From Zobellia roscoffensis (GTDB taxonomy: Bacteria > Bacteroidota > Bacteroidia > Flavobacteriales > Flavobacteriaceae), in the NCBI RefSeq assembly GCF_015330165.1, contig NZ_JADDXT010000002.1, forward strand, positions 990,504 through 1,054,503: a stretch of DNA of 64,000 nucleotides, read 5' to 3'. Positions 54,746 through 64,000 of the stretch are shown piece after piece (within the stretch, counting starts at the first letter, position 1; each line of letters begins with the position of its first letter). The translations under genes were made by a program, and so were the position numbers. The notes beneath the pieces were generated by a model that had not been told where the DNA came from, did no database searches, and worked only from the letters and a program-made list of their open reading frames with translations.

Positions 54746-55786
54746 CTACAAACGCTTACTAATACACATTAAAGTATCATCAATATTAACGGGCGGGGTA
54801 GAGATTTTATACAATATAATACCCGATGTATGTGCTCGGTACTCCTTAAGTTTCTCACCAAATTCATTGGTGATGTAACCTACAACATCCCCTGCTTTAA
54901 CAGTATCGCCCGCGTTAAGGTCGCTGTAAAAAAGTCCTGTTTCGGTAGCGCTTAAATAGGTTTGGTTGTTGAGCTGAATAAGGTTGGCATGTGGTCCGGT
55001 TCCGTTATCATACATATCCATATCGTCAAGCATATTATAGACCCCATTTTTTACTAAGCTAACCGCATTTTCCTGTATATTGCCCAATTTGCCACTTTCA
55101 AAGCTCAAGGCTATTTTACCATCTTGTGATGCTTGTTTAAAGACATATTTTGCAGGTTCATCGTCCCTTAAGGAGAACGGATATGAAACTATATATTCAA
55201 ATCCGCTGTTCTCGGTCAATTCCCTGGCTTTTTTTGTTTGTTCTGGGTAATTAGGGTTATCGTAGAAAAGCGCAAACGGAATCAAATCTTCGTTGACGCC
55301 ACCACCATGTATATCTATAAAAACATCGCTCGCAGGTATTATGGTCGTAGTAATAAAATCTGCTATTTTTTGGGTAACGCTACCTGTAGATTTTCCGGGG
55401 AAGGCTACATTTAAATTTACTTGGTCATGCGGATTTACAATAGAGGTTCTCGAAAAAAACGAACTGGTATTTGCAATAGGTATAATAATCACGGTACCGT
55501 TCAATTTATCGACATCAATTTCGCTTAACAGTTCTTGTACGCCAACAATAGGCGGATATTCAAACCCGTGCACACCGGCTACAATGGTAAAAACCGGTCC
55601 TTCGTTCTTTCCTTTTAGTACAGAAATAGGCAAAAAGGTTTTGTTATTTCTAGCATCTTGAAATGTAATACGTATGTTTTCTTTTAGTGGTCTTGTAGTA
55701 TTAGAAAATACGTCTTGAAAACTGTTTTGGGCAATCCCAGAAGAAAGCGTGAAAAATATAAAAAGGGTAAATAAAGACCTACACAT
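54746..55786 (-). CDS. succinylglutamate desuccinylase/aspartoacylase-like zinc enzyme, secreted
   Basis: 346 aa with a signal peptide (ending SGIAQ). Zinc ligands: His and Glu in VAGVHGFEYPPIVG near residues 73-76, His in FIDIHGGGVNED near 158. A C-terminal beta domain (GDTVKAGDVVGYITNEFGE) resembles a barrel-sandwich. The AstE/AspA group cleaves N-acyl amino acids or acts as M14-like deacylases. Exact substrate unknown; location is periplasmic. Confidence 0.9.
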   Translation of the reverse strand: MCRSLFTLFIFFTLSSGIAQNSFQDVFSNTTRPLKENIRITFQDARNNKTFLPISVLKGKNEGPVFTIVAGVHGFEYPPIVGVQELLSEIDVDKLNGTVIIIPIANTSSFFSRTSIVNPHDQVNLNVAFPGKSTGSVTQKIADFITTTIIPASDVFIDIHGGGVNEDLIPFALFYDNPNYPEQTKKARELTENSGFEYIVSYPFSLRDDEPAKYVFKQASQDGKIALSFESGKLGNIQENAVSLVKNGVYNMLDDMDMYDNGTGPHANLIQLNNQTYLSATETGLFYSDLNAGDTVKAGDVVGYITNEFGEKLKEYRAHTSGIILYKISTPPVNIDDTLMCISKRL

Positions 55787-56175
55787 GATAAGATATTTTT
55801 GGAAAGACCAAGGTATTAAAAAGCTACTTGCTAGTAAAGCTATTCACAGAGAATAAAATTACGAACAGAAAAACGTAATAACGCATGCATGGAGCTCAGT
55901 GCTTAAGACTTTACCTCAGTAGAAAGCATGATTTTTTATATGTTTTGACCTTTAGAATAAAAATACCGTATTAATTTATTTTAAGAGATATACATATTAA
56001 AATAATCACTAACTTTCTCAGGATTAAGATATTGTGTATTTGTATCTAAAAAATGTTTAGTGTCAAATATTTAATGAAGTAAGTAAGTTCCCCCTAATAT
56101 GTATTGCCGGTAATAGTATTCCCCCTATGTGGTAAAATACCAATTGAGTAGAATATTAACCAATACTTATATATT
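55787..56175 (+). promoter_or_regulatory. intergenic region with paired TTCCCCCTA repeats
   Basis: 389 bp without a gene. Two copies of TTCCCCCTA (56088-56096 and 56119-56127) lie 31 bp apart, about three helical turns, ending 49 bp before the ATG of the NTF2-like gene. Such spacing suits an operator bound on one DNA face. Nothing else was recognised. Confidence 0.35.
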
Positions 56176-56706
56176 ATGAGAACTATTAAGATGACTATGT
56201 TTTTTATGCTTGCTGTGTTTTTAACACCTCTTATCAATACCGCACAAGAAGTTTCGGCCACTATGGATTTTGAGAATGCAGAAGCCAATGTAGCTGTTGT
56301 ATCGAATTACGTAAATGCGGTGCAAAACGGAGATGCGGATACTATGGTAGCGCAATTATCAGATGACGCCAAAATTTATGGTCTTAGCGGAGCTCCTACC
56401 AACGTAATGAACCCTTCCCAATTGTCCGAATATTATAAAGAAAGTTTTGCAACTACCAAACATTCAATTGACCCAAACACGTCTTATGCGCCCATAAAGG
56501 TAACAGGTGGCATAAACGAGGGCGAGTGGGTTATGGTTTGGACTACAGACACTATTTCAAATAAGAAAACCGGTAAAGAAATTGCGATTCCTGCACAAGT
56601 TACGTGTTTTGTTAAAGATGGTAAAATTACAATGATGGCGCATTATTACGATCAATTAAACGTAATGACGTCTATGGGCTACACGCTACAACCACCTACT
56701 GAATAA
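56176..56706 (+). CDS. secreted SnoaL/NTF2-like protein
   Basis: 176 aa. Signal peptide to about residue 23 (LINTAQ), then a cone-shaped NTF2-like domain: VVSNYVNAVQNGDADTMVAQLSDDAKIYG, EYYKESF, GEWVMVWTTDTISNKKTGK, CFVKDGKITMMAHYYDQLN. These bind small ligands or catalyse isomerisation; no specific function can be given. Monocistronic with its own terminator. Confidence 0.88.
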   Translation: MRTIKMTMFFMLAVFLTPLINTAQEVSATMDFENAEANVAVVSNYVNAVQNGDADTMVAQLSDDAKIYGLSGAPTNVMNPSQLSEYYKESFATTKHSIDPNTSYAPIKVTGGINEGEWVMVWTTDTISNKKTGKEIAIPAQVTCFVKDGKITMMAHYYDQLNVMTSMGYTLQPPTE

Positions 56707-56730
56707 TAAATAAACCTATGGTATTCATGT

Positions 56731-56757
56731 AAAACCCAGAAGCTTTTTCTGGGTTTT
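56731..56757 (+). terminator. rho-independent terminator
   Basis: AAAACCCAGAA and TTTTCTGGGTTTT form an 11-bp stem with a short gct loop and a T-rich tail, 25 bp after the NTF2-like gene. Confidence 0.85.
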
Positions 56758-57079
56758 GCTTTTTATCGTTCAATGAACTGCACAGCCTCTATCTTGTGGA
56801 GAGTAATTTTCAGAAGACTTCAACCCCAACTACTGCCTTCCCTGATTAAATTCTCACAACTAAATTCTATTTCCCGGCTTTTACGGTTTTCCGTAATTTT
56901 AAAATTAAGAAAAATACTACCTTTCTAGTCGGTTCTAAAACATTACTCCCCCTGCCGTTTTTAGAATGTAATGATTATTTAATATAAAGGTATAAAGTCA
57001 CTTGTAAATTATACATAATTGTCACTTGCCTTTTGAGAAAATACTCGACAAAAAACAAACACCCATAGAGGAAAAAAAA

Positions 57080-57330
57080 CGATGAAAGTTTAGAATTTTC
57101 CGATAGGAATATTGATGAAAAGATTGAAAAGGAAAAGAGTGAATTGCTGAATAAAGTTTTGAGTGGAAATCTTATTTCTAAACGCGATAAAGTGGGATTT
57201 ATCCTTAACAACAATACATCAGCAAGAAACTCTGATATTGAATTAGCATGGAGTTATTGGAAGACATTTGAATGTAGCCTTCCCTATCATGATAGGCTTC
57301 TGATTAACCTAGTCTGTATATTATTATAAA
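57080..57330 (+). pseudogene. decayed gene fragment
   Basis: An open stretch reading ...NDESLEFSDRNIDEKIEKEKSE, then LLNKVLSGNLISKRDKVGFILNNN, then SARNSDIELAWSYWKTFE before drifting off. The last phrase looks like a conserved helical domain that I have seen in mobile or phage-related hypothetical proteins. No proper start, and the frame is not continued downstream. The surrounding 56758-57600 holds no other gene. Confidence 0.4.
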
Positions 57331-57600
57331 AACAATTCTTAGTAAAAATTTAGTTATAAACAAATTCAATAAGCTAGAATTAGAAAAGTGGAGAAAAGAA
57401 AACCCAAATCTTCAAATACGGTATGGTGATGAATAACCTTCTAAAGTTGAACTAATTTCACTATTCAACCATTTCACCATCCCACTAACAAACTAACACC
57501 CCCCAAAAAGTATACAAGATTCGAAAATGCGTGTAAGTCGCTACCGGAGCTTCCATTTTACCTTTGTCCTATTCTTTTAGACATTTAAAAAATAGGCATA

Positions 57601-58551
57601 ATGAGTACAACACAATTTGGTAAGGAAGGATGGACACCCAATAGAATACATAGTCTTACCGGCAAAACATACGTCATAACAGGTACTACCAGCGGCACAG
57701 GGTTTGAGGCCGCCAAAATACTCTTGTCCAAAGGGGCAAAAGTGGTGATGTTGAACCGTAACCCAAAAAAATCCGAGGATACCCTAGCTACATTAAAGCA
57801 GGAACTTGGCAATACAATAGACGTAACCAATATACAAATGGACTTGGCGTCTCTGGATTCCGTAAGTAGAGCCGCAGAAAAAGTGCTTGAAACGGTTCCT
57901 CAAATAGATGCCTTAGTCTGTAACGCCGCCATTGCACAAGTACCCAAACAAACCTTTACCGAAGATGGTTTTGAAAGTCAGTTGGGCGTAAACCATTACG
58001 GTAATTTTTTACTTCAAGCATTGTTGTTCCCAAGAATAGAGGAATCCAAAGGCCGCATTGTAGTGGTAGGCAGCATGGGCTATAATCTGGGAATTAAGAC
58101 CATACAGTTTGATGATATGAACTGGGATAACAATTACAGTCCCAATGGCGTATACAGCCAAAGTAAATTGGCGCAGATTATGTCCGTTTATGAATTACAA
58201 GACCGCCTTAAAGCAGCAGGCAAGTCCGGTGTAAAGGCATATGCCTGCCATCCGGGCGCATCTTCAACATCGCTCATTAAAACCAGCGGCAGCCTGTTAA
58301 CGCGTTTTATTTGGCAAATAATGAAGTTGACACCCATGGTTCAATCCGCAGAAAAAGGGGCGTATCCAGAATTAATGTGTGCTACAGAACCAGGTTTGGA
58401 TCAAGAACGTTTTTATGGGCCCACAGGAAAAAATTATTGGACAGGCCCCGTTGGCGAGTGCAAGCTTGAACCACATGCCAAGGACAAACCGGTTATGGAA
58501 AGGCTTTGGGAGCTCTCGGAAAAAGAAACCGGTATAACATGGAATTTGTAA
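57601..58551 (+). CDS. short-chain dehydrogenase/reductase
   Basis: 316-aa SDR: nucleotide motif TGTTSGTGFEAAK near residues 29-41, NAA near 105, active-site YSQSK near 181-185, CHPG near 206. The length and C-terminal part recall protochlorophyllide-reductase-like and WW-oxidoreductase-like SDRs. First gene of a likely operon with a small membrane protein and an AraC regulator, which probably controls it. Substrate unknown. Confidence 0.92.
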   Translation: MSTTQFGKEGWTPNRIHSLTGKTYVITGTTSGTGFEAAKILLSKGAKVVMLNRNPKKSEDTLATLKQELGNTIDVTNIQMDLASLDSVSRAAEKVLETVPQIDALVCNAAIAQVPKQTFTEDGFESQLGVNHYGNFLLQALLFPRIEESKGRIVVVGSMGYNLGIKTIQFDDMNWDNNYSPNGVYSQSKLAQIMSVYELQDRLKAAGKSGVKAYACHPGASSTSLIKTSGSLLTRFIWQIMKLTPMVQSAEKGAYPELMCATEPGLDQERFYGPTGKNYWTGPVGECKLEPHAKDKPVMERLWELSEKETGITWNL

Positions 58552-58577
58552 ATTAGTAAGCGACCAAAATTATAGAT

Positions 58578-59090
58578 ATGGATATTTTAAAAGCAGCTAC
58601 AGACTGGGCAAAGGCAGAACTATTTTCCACTCCGTTCTTCATGCTATTCGGCATGGCATTTTTAGTGGCGAGTATTGGGTTCTGGCAACTAGGAAAGACA
58701 GAAATGGCAAGAGCCTACATTATACCAACATTGGTAGCAGGTTGCTTGCTTCTAATCATTGGCCTTGGTCTATTTTTTACCAACAAATCTAGAATCACCC
58801 AATTTGAAAAAGCGTACCATACAGATGCCGCTGCCTTTGTAGCCTCGGAGCTTGAGCGTGCCGAAGCCACTTTAAAAGAGTACAATACCATTGTTTTTAC
58901 GGCTATTCCCCTTATAATCGTTGTCTGTGCTTTGGTGTTGGTATTTGTTCCTACTCCCGGTTGGAGAGCTAGCATGATTACAGCTATAGCCATGTTGGTG
59001 GTTATTTTATGGGTGGATGGAACTGCCCATGCAAGAATAGATGGGTACAACAAGCAGTTATTAGCAGCAGAAAAAGAATTGAAGAAGTAA
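58578..59090 (+). CDS. four-helix membrane protein of unknown function
   Basis: 170 aa with membrane segments near residues 18-36, 46-66, 105-124 and 128-145, and a charged cytoplasmic loop and C-terminal helix (NKQLLAAEKELKK). No family recognised. One base separates it from the AraC-type gene. Confidence 0.85.
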   Translation: MDILKAATDWAKAELFSTPFFMLFGMAFLVASIGFWQLGKTEMARAYIIPTLVAGCLLLIIGLGLFFTNKSRITQFEKAYHTDAAAFVASELERAEATLKEYNTIVFTAIPLIIVVCALVLVFVPTPGWRASMITAIAMLVVILWVDGTAHARIDGYNKQLLAAEKELKK

Positions 59091-59091
59091 T

Positions 59092-60003
59092 ATGCAGCAT
59101 TTTAAAACCTTATCGGCGTACATAGATTATTTAGAACTACCAGGTCCGGAGCACCCTATGTTGAGTGTATTTTCTGCAAAAGGAGAAGGATTCTTGCCTT
59201 GCCCTAAAGAAAGCTCGCCACCAATTACAAACGATTGTTATTCTATAAGTCTCAAGAAAATTGTAAAAGGCGATTTAAACTATGGGCGAACAACCTATGA
59301 TTTCACTAATGGAGCTTTGATATGTATTGCACCAAGGCAAGTATTACAATGGAACAGTAGCGTGGTGTATGACCAAAAAGGATTTTCGATTAATTTTCAT
59401 GAAGATTTTTTAAAAGGAACTGAGCTGGCACATCAGATCAAAAAATATGGTTTCTTTTCGTATTCGGTGAACGAGGCACTGCACCTTTCACCAAAAGAGG
59501 AAAAGCAGCTAGAATCCATTGTGGAGAATATTGAAATAGAATATCAAAACAACCAGGATGAGTTTAGCAAGGACATTATCATCTCTCAATTAAGTACCCT
59601 ATTAAAATATGCCAATCGTTTTTATGAACGGCAATTTTTGAACAGAAAAGAGCTTTCAAATAACTTATTGGAGCAGTTTAACCAACAAGTATCCGAGTAT
59701 TTAGAATCGGGTCAACTTCAAGAAAAAGGCATTCCCAGCATAGAACAGATAGCCGATAAAATGTCCGTTTCGCAACGTTACCTCAGCGACACCCTCAAAA
59801 AGGAAACCGGCAAAACCACAACCGAACACTTACAATTATTGCTAATTGATGAAGCCAAGAATATGTTGTTGCAACCCAGCAAAAGCATAGCGGAAGTAGC
59901 ATACGAGCTAGGTTTTGAGTATCCGCACTATTTTTCAAGGCTATTCAAGAAGAAAGAAGGCGTCAGTCCTACAGTGTACAGAGAGAAATATAGAATGAAC
60001 TAA
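59092..60003 (+). CDS. AraC-family transcriptional regulator
   Basis: 303 aa. Variable N-terminal sensing domain (LICIAPRQVLQWNSS, NFHEDFLKG) and a C-terminal double HTH of about 95 residues: SIEQIADKMSVSQRYLSDTLKKETGKTTTEHL and SIAEVAYELGFEYPHYFSRLFKKKEGVSPTVYRE. Probably regulates the SDR operon in which it sits. Confidence 0.94.
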   Translation: MQHFKTLSAYIDYLELPGPEHPMLSVFSAKGEGFLPCPKESSPPITNDCYSISLKKIVKGDLNYGRTTYDFTNGALICIAPRQVLQWNSSVVYDQKGFSINFHEDFLKGTELAHQIKKYGFFSYSVNEALHLSPKEEKQLESIVENIEIEYQNNQDEFSKDIIISQLSTLLKYANRFYERQFLNRKELSNNLLEQFNQQVSEYLESGQLQEKGIPSIEQIADKMSVSQRYLSDTLKKETGKTTTEHLQLLLIDEAKNMLLQPSKSIAEVAYELGFEYPHYFSRLFKKKEGVSPTVYREKYRMN

Positions 60004-60039
60004 ACAAATAACCACGCTAGAATAGCCTTAAAATTATAT

Positions 60040-62313
60040 CTAGGCCGTTGTGTTGGCAAGATCTATAGGTAACGAAGTAATTCGCTTTCCAGTAGCCGCA
60101 TAAATAGCATTGCATAATGCCGGAACAAATGGAGGTATTGGAGGCTCACCTATACCTGTTGGTTTCTCGGAACTTTCAACAATGTGTACTTTTACTTCTA
60201 TGGGCGACTCTGGCATCCTAGCAATGCGGTATCCATCAAAATTGTCCTGCTCTGCACGACCATCTTTATAGGAAATCTTACTCATCATTCCCAAACTGGT
60301 ACCAAAAATAGCTCCTCCCTCAAACTGGGCTTTAATGCGGTCTACATTCACTGCAACGCCACAATCCAAAGCATAGTGAACCTCTGGTATGGTCAGGTTC
60401 CCTTTCTCATCTACTGCCACCCTCACTACACAAGCTACATAGGTAAGGAAGCTTTTAAACGCAGCTATTCCCTGCCCTTGTCCTTTGGGAAGTGTTTGCC
60501 CCCAATTTGCTTCCTTGGCCGCTCTTTCAATAACATTTTTCAAGCGGGCTGTTTCCCAAGGGAAGTCCTCTAAAGATTCTCCATAATTAAAATGATTTCC
60601 AACAATTCCATCAAAAGTCAAACTACGATCTGGCCCTATTAAATCTAGAAGGTTATCCTTGGCATCCATACCACGGGTAACCGCAATTTCATCTACCATG
60701 CTGCCAATAGCAAAACCATTATGAATATTGCAAACTGACCGAAGCCAGCCTAGCCGTGTATGGGCTTTTGCATCATGTGTTTCCACCTGTATATTGGGAA
60801 TATTAAATGGTAAATCTGTAGCTCCCATGCCAATCTCAAAACCAGATGGTTGAATAACCGAAGCATTAGAAGTTGCTCCTATAGAGGGGAATGCAGCATG
60901 ATGGTCCCAAGCCACTACTCCATTTTTTTTATCTAACCCAACTTTAATACGGTGCGCACTTTGCCCTTGAAGGAAATCATTGTGAATATCATCTTCCCTA
61001 GTCCATAAAAGTCGTATTGGGTGTCCAGATTTTTGAGATAACAAGGCGGCCTCAACAATAAAGTCCGGTTTGGATTTTCTACCAAACGCCCCTCCTAACA
61101 AAGTAACATTTACCGTAACATTCTTATCATCCAAACCTAACGCTCCAACCACTGAATCTTTGGCAAACTGGGGATGCTGAATAGGTGCCCAAACCTCACA
61201 AGTATTATCTTTAACATTAGCTAGGGCGCAAGGAGGTTCTATCATGCCGTGAGCAAAATAAGGAGTTGTATAGGTACGGTCCAATATTTTTGAGGCTCCG
61301 GACATCGCTTTTGCAACATCCCCATCTTTTCTACGTACGGTCCCTTCGCTTTCAAAGCTTTTTACCATTTCCTTGGTTTGCATCTCAGAGTCATAATCCT
61401 TGTTAGGACCGTAGTCCCACGTAATTTCTAAAGCCTCTCTTCCCTTTATGGCGGCCCAAGTATTTTCGGCGATTACCGCAATACCGCCCATAGGTTTATT
61501 CAGTTGCGGAGGAATACCTCCTGCATCTAGTTCAATAATATCCAACACTCCTTTTATCTTCTTGGCGGCCGTATCATCAAATTTACTTACAGAACCTCCC
61601 ATTACTGGGCAACGCGCAATGACCGCTACCTTAGCGTTAGGCACTTCTGCATCTATCCCATAAATTGCTTTTCCAGTAACAATATCCTTTAAGTCTACAA
61701 TTGGGGTTTCTTTACCTATTAAAGTAAAGTCCTTTGTGTCTTTTAATTTTAAATCTGTGATATTGGGGACAGGTAATTTTGCTGCTGCAGCGGTTAATTC
61801 TCCATAACCAATACTTTTACCGCTACCTGCATGCGTTACCTCGCCATTTTTTGCTTCACATTCAGAAGCAGGCACATTCCACTCTTCTGCCGCAGCAGCT
61901 AACAATAAATGTCTCGCTGTTGCTCCTGCTTCACGAAGAGGTTGGTAATACATCCGAATGGAGAAAGATCCATCCGTATTTTGATTCCCGTATTTTTTTT
62001 CATCCCCTACGGCTTGTTCTACAACCACTTTTTCCCAATCTGCCCCTAGCTCATCTGCTACAATCATTGCCAAACCTGTACGAATACCTTGACCCATTTC
62101 TGACCGGTGTGCCGTGATAATCACTTTTCCTTCCGAATCAATTCTAAGGTACACACTTGGCTGCCATGACCCAGCAACTTCTTTACCATCAGGCCCACAT
62201 GAGGTAACACCTAGTCCTAACAATATTCCTGTTGCACTTAAGGAAGATATCTGAATAAAATTTCTACGGCTTAGTCCCTCTTTTTTAAGGGTTTTATGAA
62301 GGTAGGATATCAT
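60040..62313 (-). CDS. xanthine dehydrogenase-family molybdopterin subunit, Tat-exported
   Basis: 757 aa. Twin-arginine signal SRRNFIQISS near residue 15, then a lipobox-like VTSCG. Two aldehyde oxidase/xanthine dehydrogenase molybdopterin domains follow, with GGAFGRKSKPDFIVEAALL, YFAHGMIEPPCA and the C-terminal EPPIPPFVPALCNAI, whose Glu matches the conserved catalytic Glu. Resembles IorB-type isoquinoline/aldehyde dehydrogenases. Needs the 2Fe-2S partner encoded upstream. Confidence 0.93.
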   Translation of the reverse strand: MISYLHKTLKKEGLSRRNFIQISSLSATGILLGLGVTSCGPDGKEVAGSWQPSVYLRIDSEGKVIITAHRSEMGQGIRTGLAMIVADELGADWEKVVVEQAVGDEKKYGNQNTDGSFSIRMYYQPLREAGATARHLLLAAAAEEWNVPASECEAKNGEVTHAGSGKSIGYGELTAAAAKLPVPNITDLKLKDTKDFTLIGKETPIVDLKDIVTGKAIYGIDAEVPNAKVAVIARCPVMGGSVSKFDDTAAKKIKGVLDIIELDAGGIPPQLNKPMGGIAVIAENTWAAIKGREALEITWDYGPNKDYDSEMQTKEMVKSFESEGTVRRKDGDVAKAMSGASKILDRTYTTPYFAHGMIEPPCALANVKDNTCEVWAPIQHPQFAKDSVVGALGLDDKNVTVNVTLLGGAFGRKSKPDFIVEAALLSQKSGHPIRLLWTREDDIHNDFLQGQSAHRIKVGLDKKNGVVAWDHHAAFPSIGATSNASVIQPSGFEIGMGATDLPFNIPNIQVETHDAKAHTRLGWLRSVCNIHNGFAIGSMVDEIAVTRGMDAKDNLLDLIGPDRSLTFDGIVGNHFNYGESLEDFPWETARLKNVIERAAKEANWGQTLPKGQGQGIAAFKSFLTYVACVVRVAVDEKGNLTIPEVHYALDCGVAVNVDRIKAQFEGGAIFGTSLGMMSKISYKDGRAEQDNFDGYRIARMPESPIEVKVHIVESSEKPTGIGEPPIPPFVPALCNAIYAATGKRITSLPIDLANTTA

Positions 62314-62346
62314 GGGTGTATGTTTAAATAAAGGTTATAAATAGAA

Positions 62347-62805
62347 TTACTTTTCCTTGGCGGCAGTGTGAATAGCAGCTTTAATACGCGTATAGGTACC
62401 ACACCTACATAAATTTCCTGCCATACCGGCGTCAATATCTGCATCGGTAGGGCTTGGATTTGCGTTCAAAAGTGCAGCGGCAGACATCATCTGTCCGGGT
62501 TGGCAATAACCGCATTGGGGTACGTTATGTTCCATCCAAGCTTTTTGAACCGGATGGTCTCCATTATCGGAAAGACCTTCTATAGTAGTGATTTTCCCTC
62601 CAACACTGGCACTGACCGGAAAACTGCATGACCTTGTTGCATTTCCATTAAAATGTACCGTGCATGCGCCACACAAGGCTTTTCCACAGCCAAATTTTGT
62701 GCCTTTCATTTGAAGCTCATCCCTAATTACCCATAAAAGTGGAGTGTCTTCTAAAACATCCACGACATGGTCTTTTCCATTTATGTTTATTGTGAATTCA
62801 GGCAT
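62347..62805 (-). CDS. 2Fe-2S subunit of the molybdenum hydroxylase
   Basis: 152 aa. Plant-type ferredoxin cluster CxxxxCGxCxxC (GCGKALCGACTVHF) near residues 42-53 and a second cluster: CGYCQPGQMM near 101 and CRCGTY near 135. No Tat signal, so it probably rides out with the large subunit. Located 33 bp upstream of the large subunit gene in one operon. No FAD-binding third subunit is present, which suits IorAB-type two-subunit enzymes that donate to cytochromes. Confidence 0.94.
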   Translation of the reverse strand: MPEFTININGKDHVVDVLEDTPLLWVIRDELQMKGTKFGCGKALCGACTVHFNGNATRSCSFPVSASVGGKITTIEGLSDNGDHPVQKAWMEHNVPQCGYCQPGQMMSAAALLNANPSPTDADIDAGMAGNLCRCGTYTRIKAAIHTAAKEK

Positions 62806-63093
62806 AACGGTAATTGTTTATTTTTGGAATTGCTTTGTTTAAATACTCTTATGGTTTTTTATTTGTCCCATTTTTTCAAATTGATTAAGAGCTGGCACAA
62901 CATATTTCACTTTTTGCCTACTTCTAAAAGACCATTGTCTTAAATATAGTATATTTTAACCATAAACTTGAATCAAAATTAAGGAGAAGCACCTTCTGAA
63001 CAACACTAACAAAAAGTTAAAAAAACAAACACTAATTTGTGTTTGTTTTATTTATGACCTAAACACACTACATTTTCAAGAACAAAATTTTTA

Positions 63094-63666
63094 ATGATAG
63101 ACCACTTACTAATAGCGAACATAGATGAAAAAGGTCTGCTTTCCGCCGCGGAGCAGGAGGAATTCTGTGGTTACTTTCGCCAAAAATCCATAGAAAAAAA
63201 GGCTTTTCTATTAGAGCAAGGAAAGGTCTGCAAATTTGAAGGATTTGTATTGGAAGGCTGTTTTAGGGTCTTTACAATAAACAAAAAAGGAAACGAAAAC
63301 ACATTGTACTTTGCCGCTAAAAATTGGTGGTTGATGGACATAGACAGTTTTATGAACCATAACCCATCTGACTTGAACATGCAGGCATTGGAAGACAGTA
63401 AGGTGCTTCTAATTTCCCAAACGGATAAATCCAAGCTTTACCGTTCTGTTCCGCTGGCAGAGAAACTGTTCCGTATCATGTTTCAAAAATCTATTGTGGC
63501 TTGGCAACGCAGGCTGGTCAGAAACCATAGTTTAACGGCAAAAGAGCGGTATGCCCACTTTATGGACCATTACCCGGAAATCGCCGCCAAACTAACGGAT
63601 AGGCAAACCTCTAGCTACCTAGGTATCACGCACGAGTTTTTAAGTAAGATCAAAAAGCAGTTCTAA
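63094..63666 (+). CDS. Crp/Fnr-family regulator
   Basis: 190 aa. Cyclic-nucleotide-binding-like beta roll (KKAFLLEQGKVCKFEGFVLEGCFRVFTINKKGNENTLYF) and a C-terminal HTH (KLTDRQTSSYLGITHEFLSKIKK). Typical of the short Crp/Fnr regulators of Bacteroidetes. Divergent to the molybdenum hydroxylase operon, which it may control. The nucleotide-binding residues are not conserved, so the ligand is unknown. Confidence 0.92.
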   Translation: MIDHLLIANIDEKGLLSAAEQEEFCGYFRQKSIEKKAFLLEQGKVCKFEGFVLEGCFRVFTINKKGNENTLYFAAKNWWLMDIDSFMNHNPSDLNMQALEDSKVLLISQTDKSKLYRSVPLAEKLFRIMFQKSIVAWQRRLVRNHSLTAKERYAHFMDHYPEIAAKLTDRQTSSYLGITHEFLSKIKKQF

Positions 63667-63753
63667 ATGCAATAAAATTTGTGGCAAGTTGAACTTGTTC
63701 AACTCTTTTCTCAGCGTAGTTTATAATTTTTGCATCATAAAATCAAAACGAAA

Positions 63754-64000
63754 ATGATGCCTTTACTCACGCAAATAAGAACTTTGGTTGCCGTATTCAC
63801 CCTCATGGGGCTATCTATGGCACATGCACAAATTACCAATGACATAACCCATGACGAGGCTTTTAAAGTCCTTCTGGCCGCTAAGAAAAATGCCGAAGCT
63901 TCAGAGGTGTTGGTAAATATCGCTGTCGTTGATGCAGGTGCCAACCTAAAAGCTTTTATCCGTATGGACGAATCCTTTTTAGGAAGTATTGATGTAGCCA
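63754..64000 (+). CDS. GlcG/HbpS-like secreted protein, partial at window end
   Basis: First 82 residues only. Signal peptide (MMPLLTQIRTLVAVFTLMGLSMAHAQ) then AFKVLLAAKKNAEASEVLVNIAVVDAGANLKAFIRMDES, the opening of the GlcG/HbpS (DUF336) haem-binding or cofactor-binding family. It continues beyond the window. Start chosen at the first ATG of two in tandem. Confidence 0.85.
   Translation, partial: MMPLLTQIRTLVAVFTLMGLSMAHAQITNDITHDEAFKVLLAAKKNAEASEVLVNIAVVDAGANLKAFIRMDESFLGSIDVA

Noticed and set aside
1..64000. tRNA and rRNA genes
   Set aside because: I looked for tRNA-like cloverleaf ends and rRNA-like conserved blocks in the intergenic gaps and saw none; a covariance scan would be decisive.

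Overview
The window reads as chromosome of a member of the Bacteroidetes, most likely a marine Flavobacteriaceae (Zobellia/Maribacter-like; species not determinable). The grounds are low GC, TAnnTTTG-type -7 promoter elements, scarce Shine-Dalgarno sequences, many SPI/SPII lipoproteins, and a complete flexirubin-type pigment cluster whose tyrosine ammonia-lyase closely resembles the Flavobacterium johnsoniae enzyme.

Layout. (1) 1-9.5 kb: a pair of secreted M16 peptidases, an imelysin / di-haem cytochrome / imelysin lipoprotein operon, a DMT exporter and two paralogous small secreted proteins. (2) 9.5-42.1 kb: an aryl-polyene/dialkylresorcinol (flexirubin) gene cluster. It has a halogenase-like flavoprotein, tyrosine ammonia-lyase, FabG-, FabZ- and FabF-like enzymes, two ACPs, DarA and DarB, a Cys-less chain-length-factor-like protein, a BtrH-like Cys acyltransferase, an ABC exporter, a LolA / outer-membrane / MMPL-PlsC export module, a CrtI-like oxidoreductase, a cupin protein, a C45-type amidohydrolase/acyltransferase and a PaaK-like ligase. 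Most genes overlap or abut in one direction. The ammonia-lyase and ligase can make and activate the 4-hydroxycinnamate starter, the KS/KR/DH set extends it to a polyene, DarA/DarB make the resorcinol, and a separate acyltransferase must join them. (3) 42.1-45.3 kb: an HTH gene and a GIY-YIG remnant between two inverted REP-like hairpins, then recQ and an ssb-like gene.

(4) 45.45-54.4 kb is the most unusual part: an AT-rich array that behaves like an integron cassette array with no integrase in view. Each gene unit starts with GTT plus a private sequence and ends with the exact 10-base reverse complement of it. Between units lie long imperfect hairpins. Their arms share one architecture, with two A/C mismatches on the top strand that become G.T wobbles on the bottom strand, so the bottom strand folds better, as in attC sites. 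Two known kinds of attC parasite are present. One is an ORF-less group IIC intron (53657-54269, antisense); removing it restores a perfect 10-base terminal complement. The other is an IS110/IS1111-family element. Cargo: a three-gene unknown operon, a SUKH-like protein, a reverse transcriptase plus HEPN-like pair (probable phage defence), a small unknown protein and a class D beta-lactamase with all catalytic motifs.

(5) 54.4-64 kb: a truncated LuxR-type regulator at the array edge, an aspartoacylase-like zinc enzyme, an NTF2-like secreted protein, a decayed gene, an SDR / membrane protein / AraC operon, a two-subunit molybdenum hydroxylase, a Crp/Fnr regulator and the start of a GlcG/HbpS-like gene cut by the window end.
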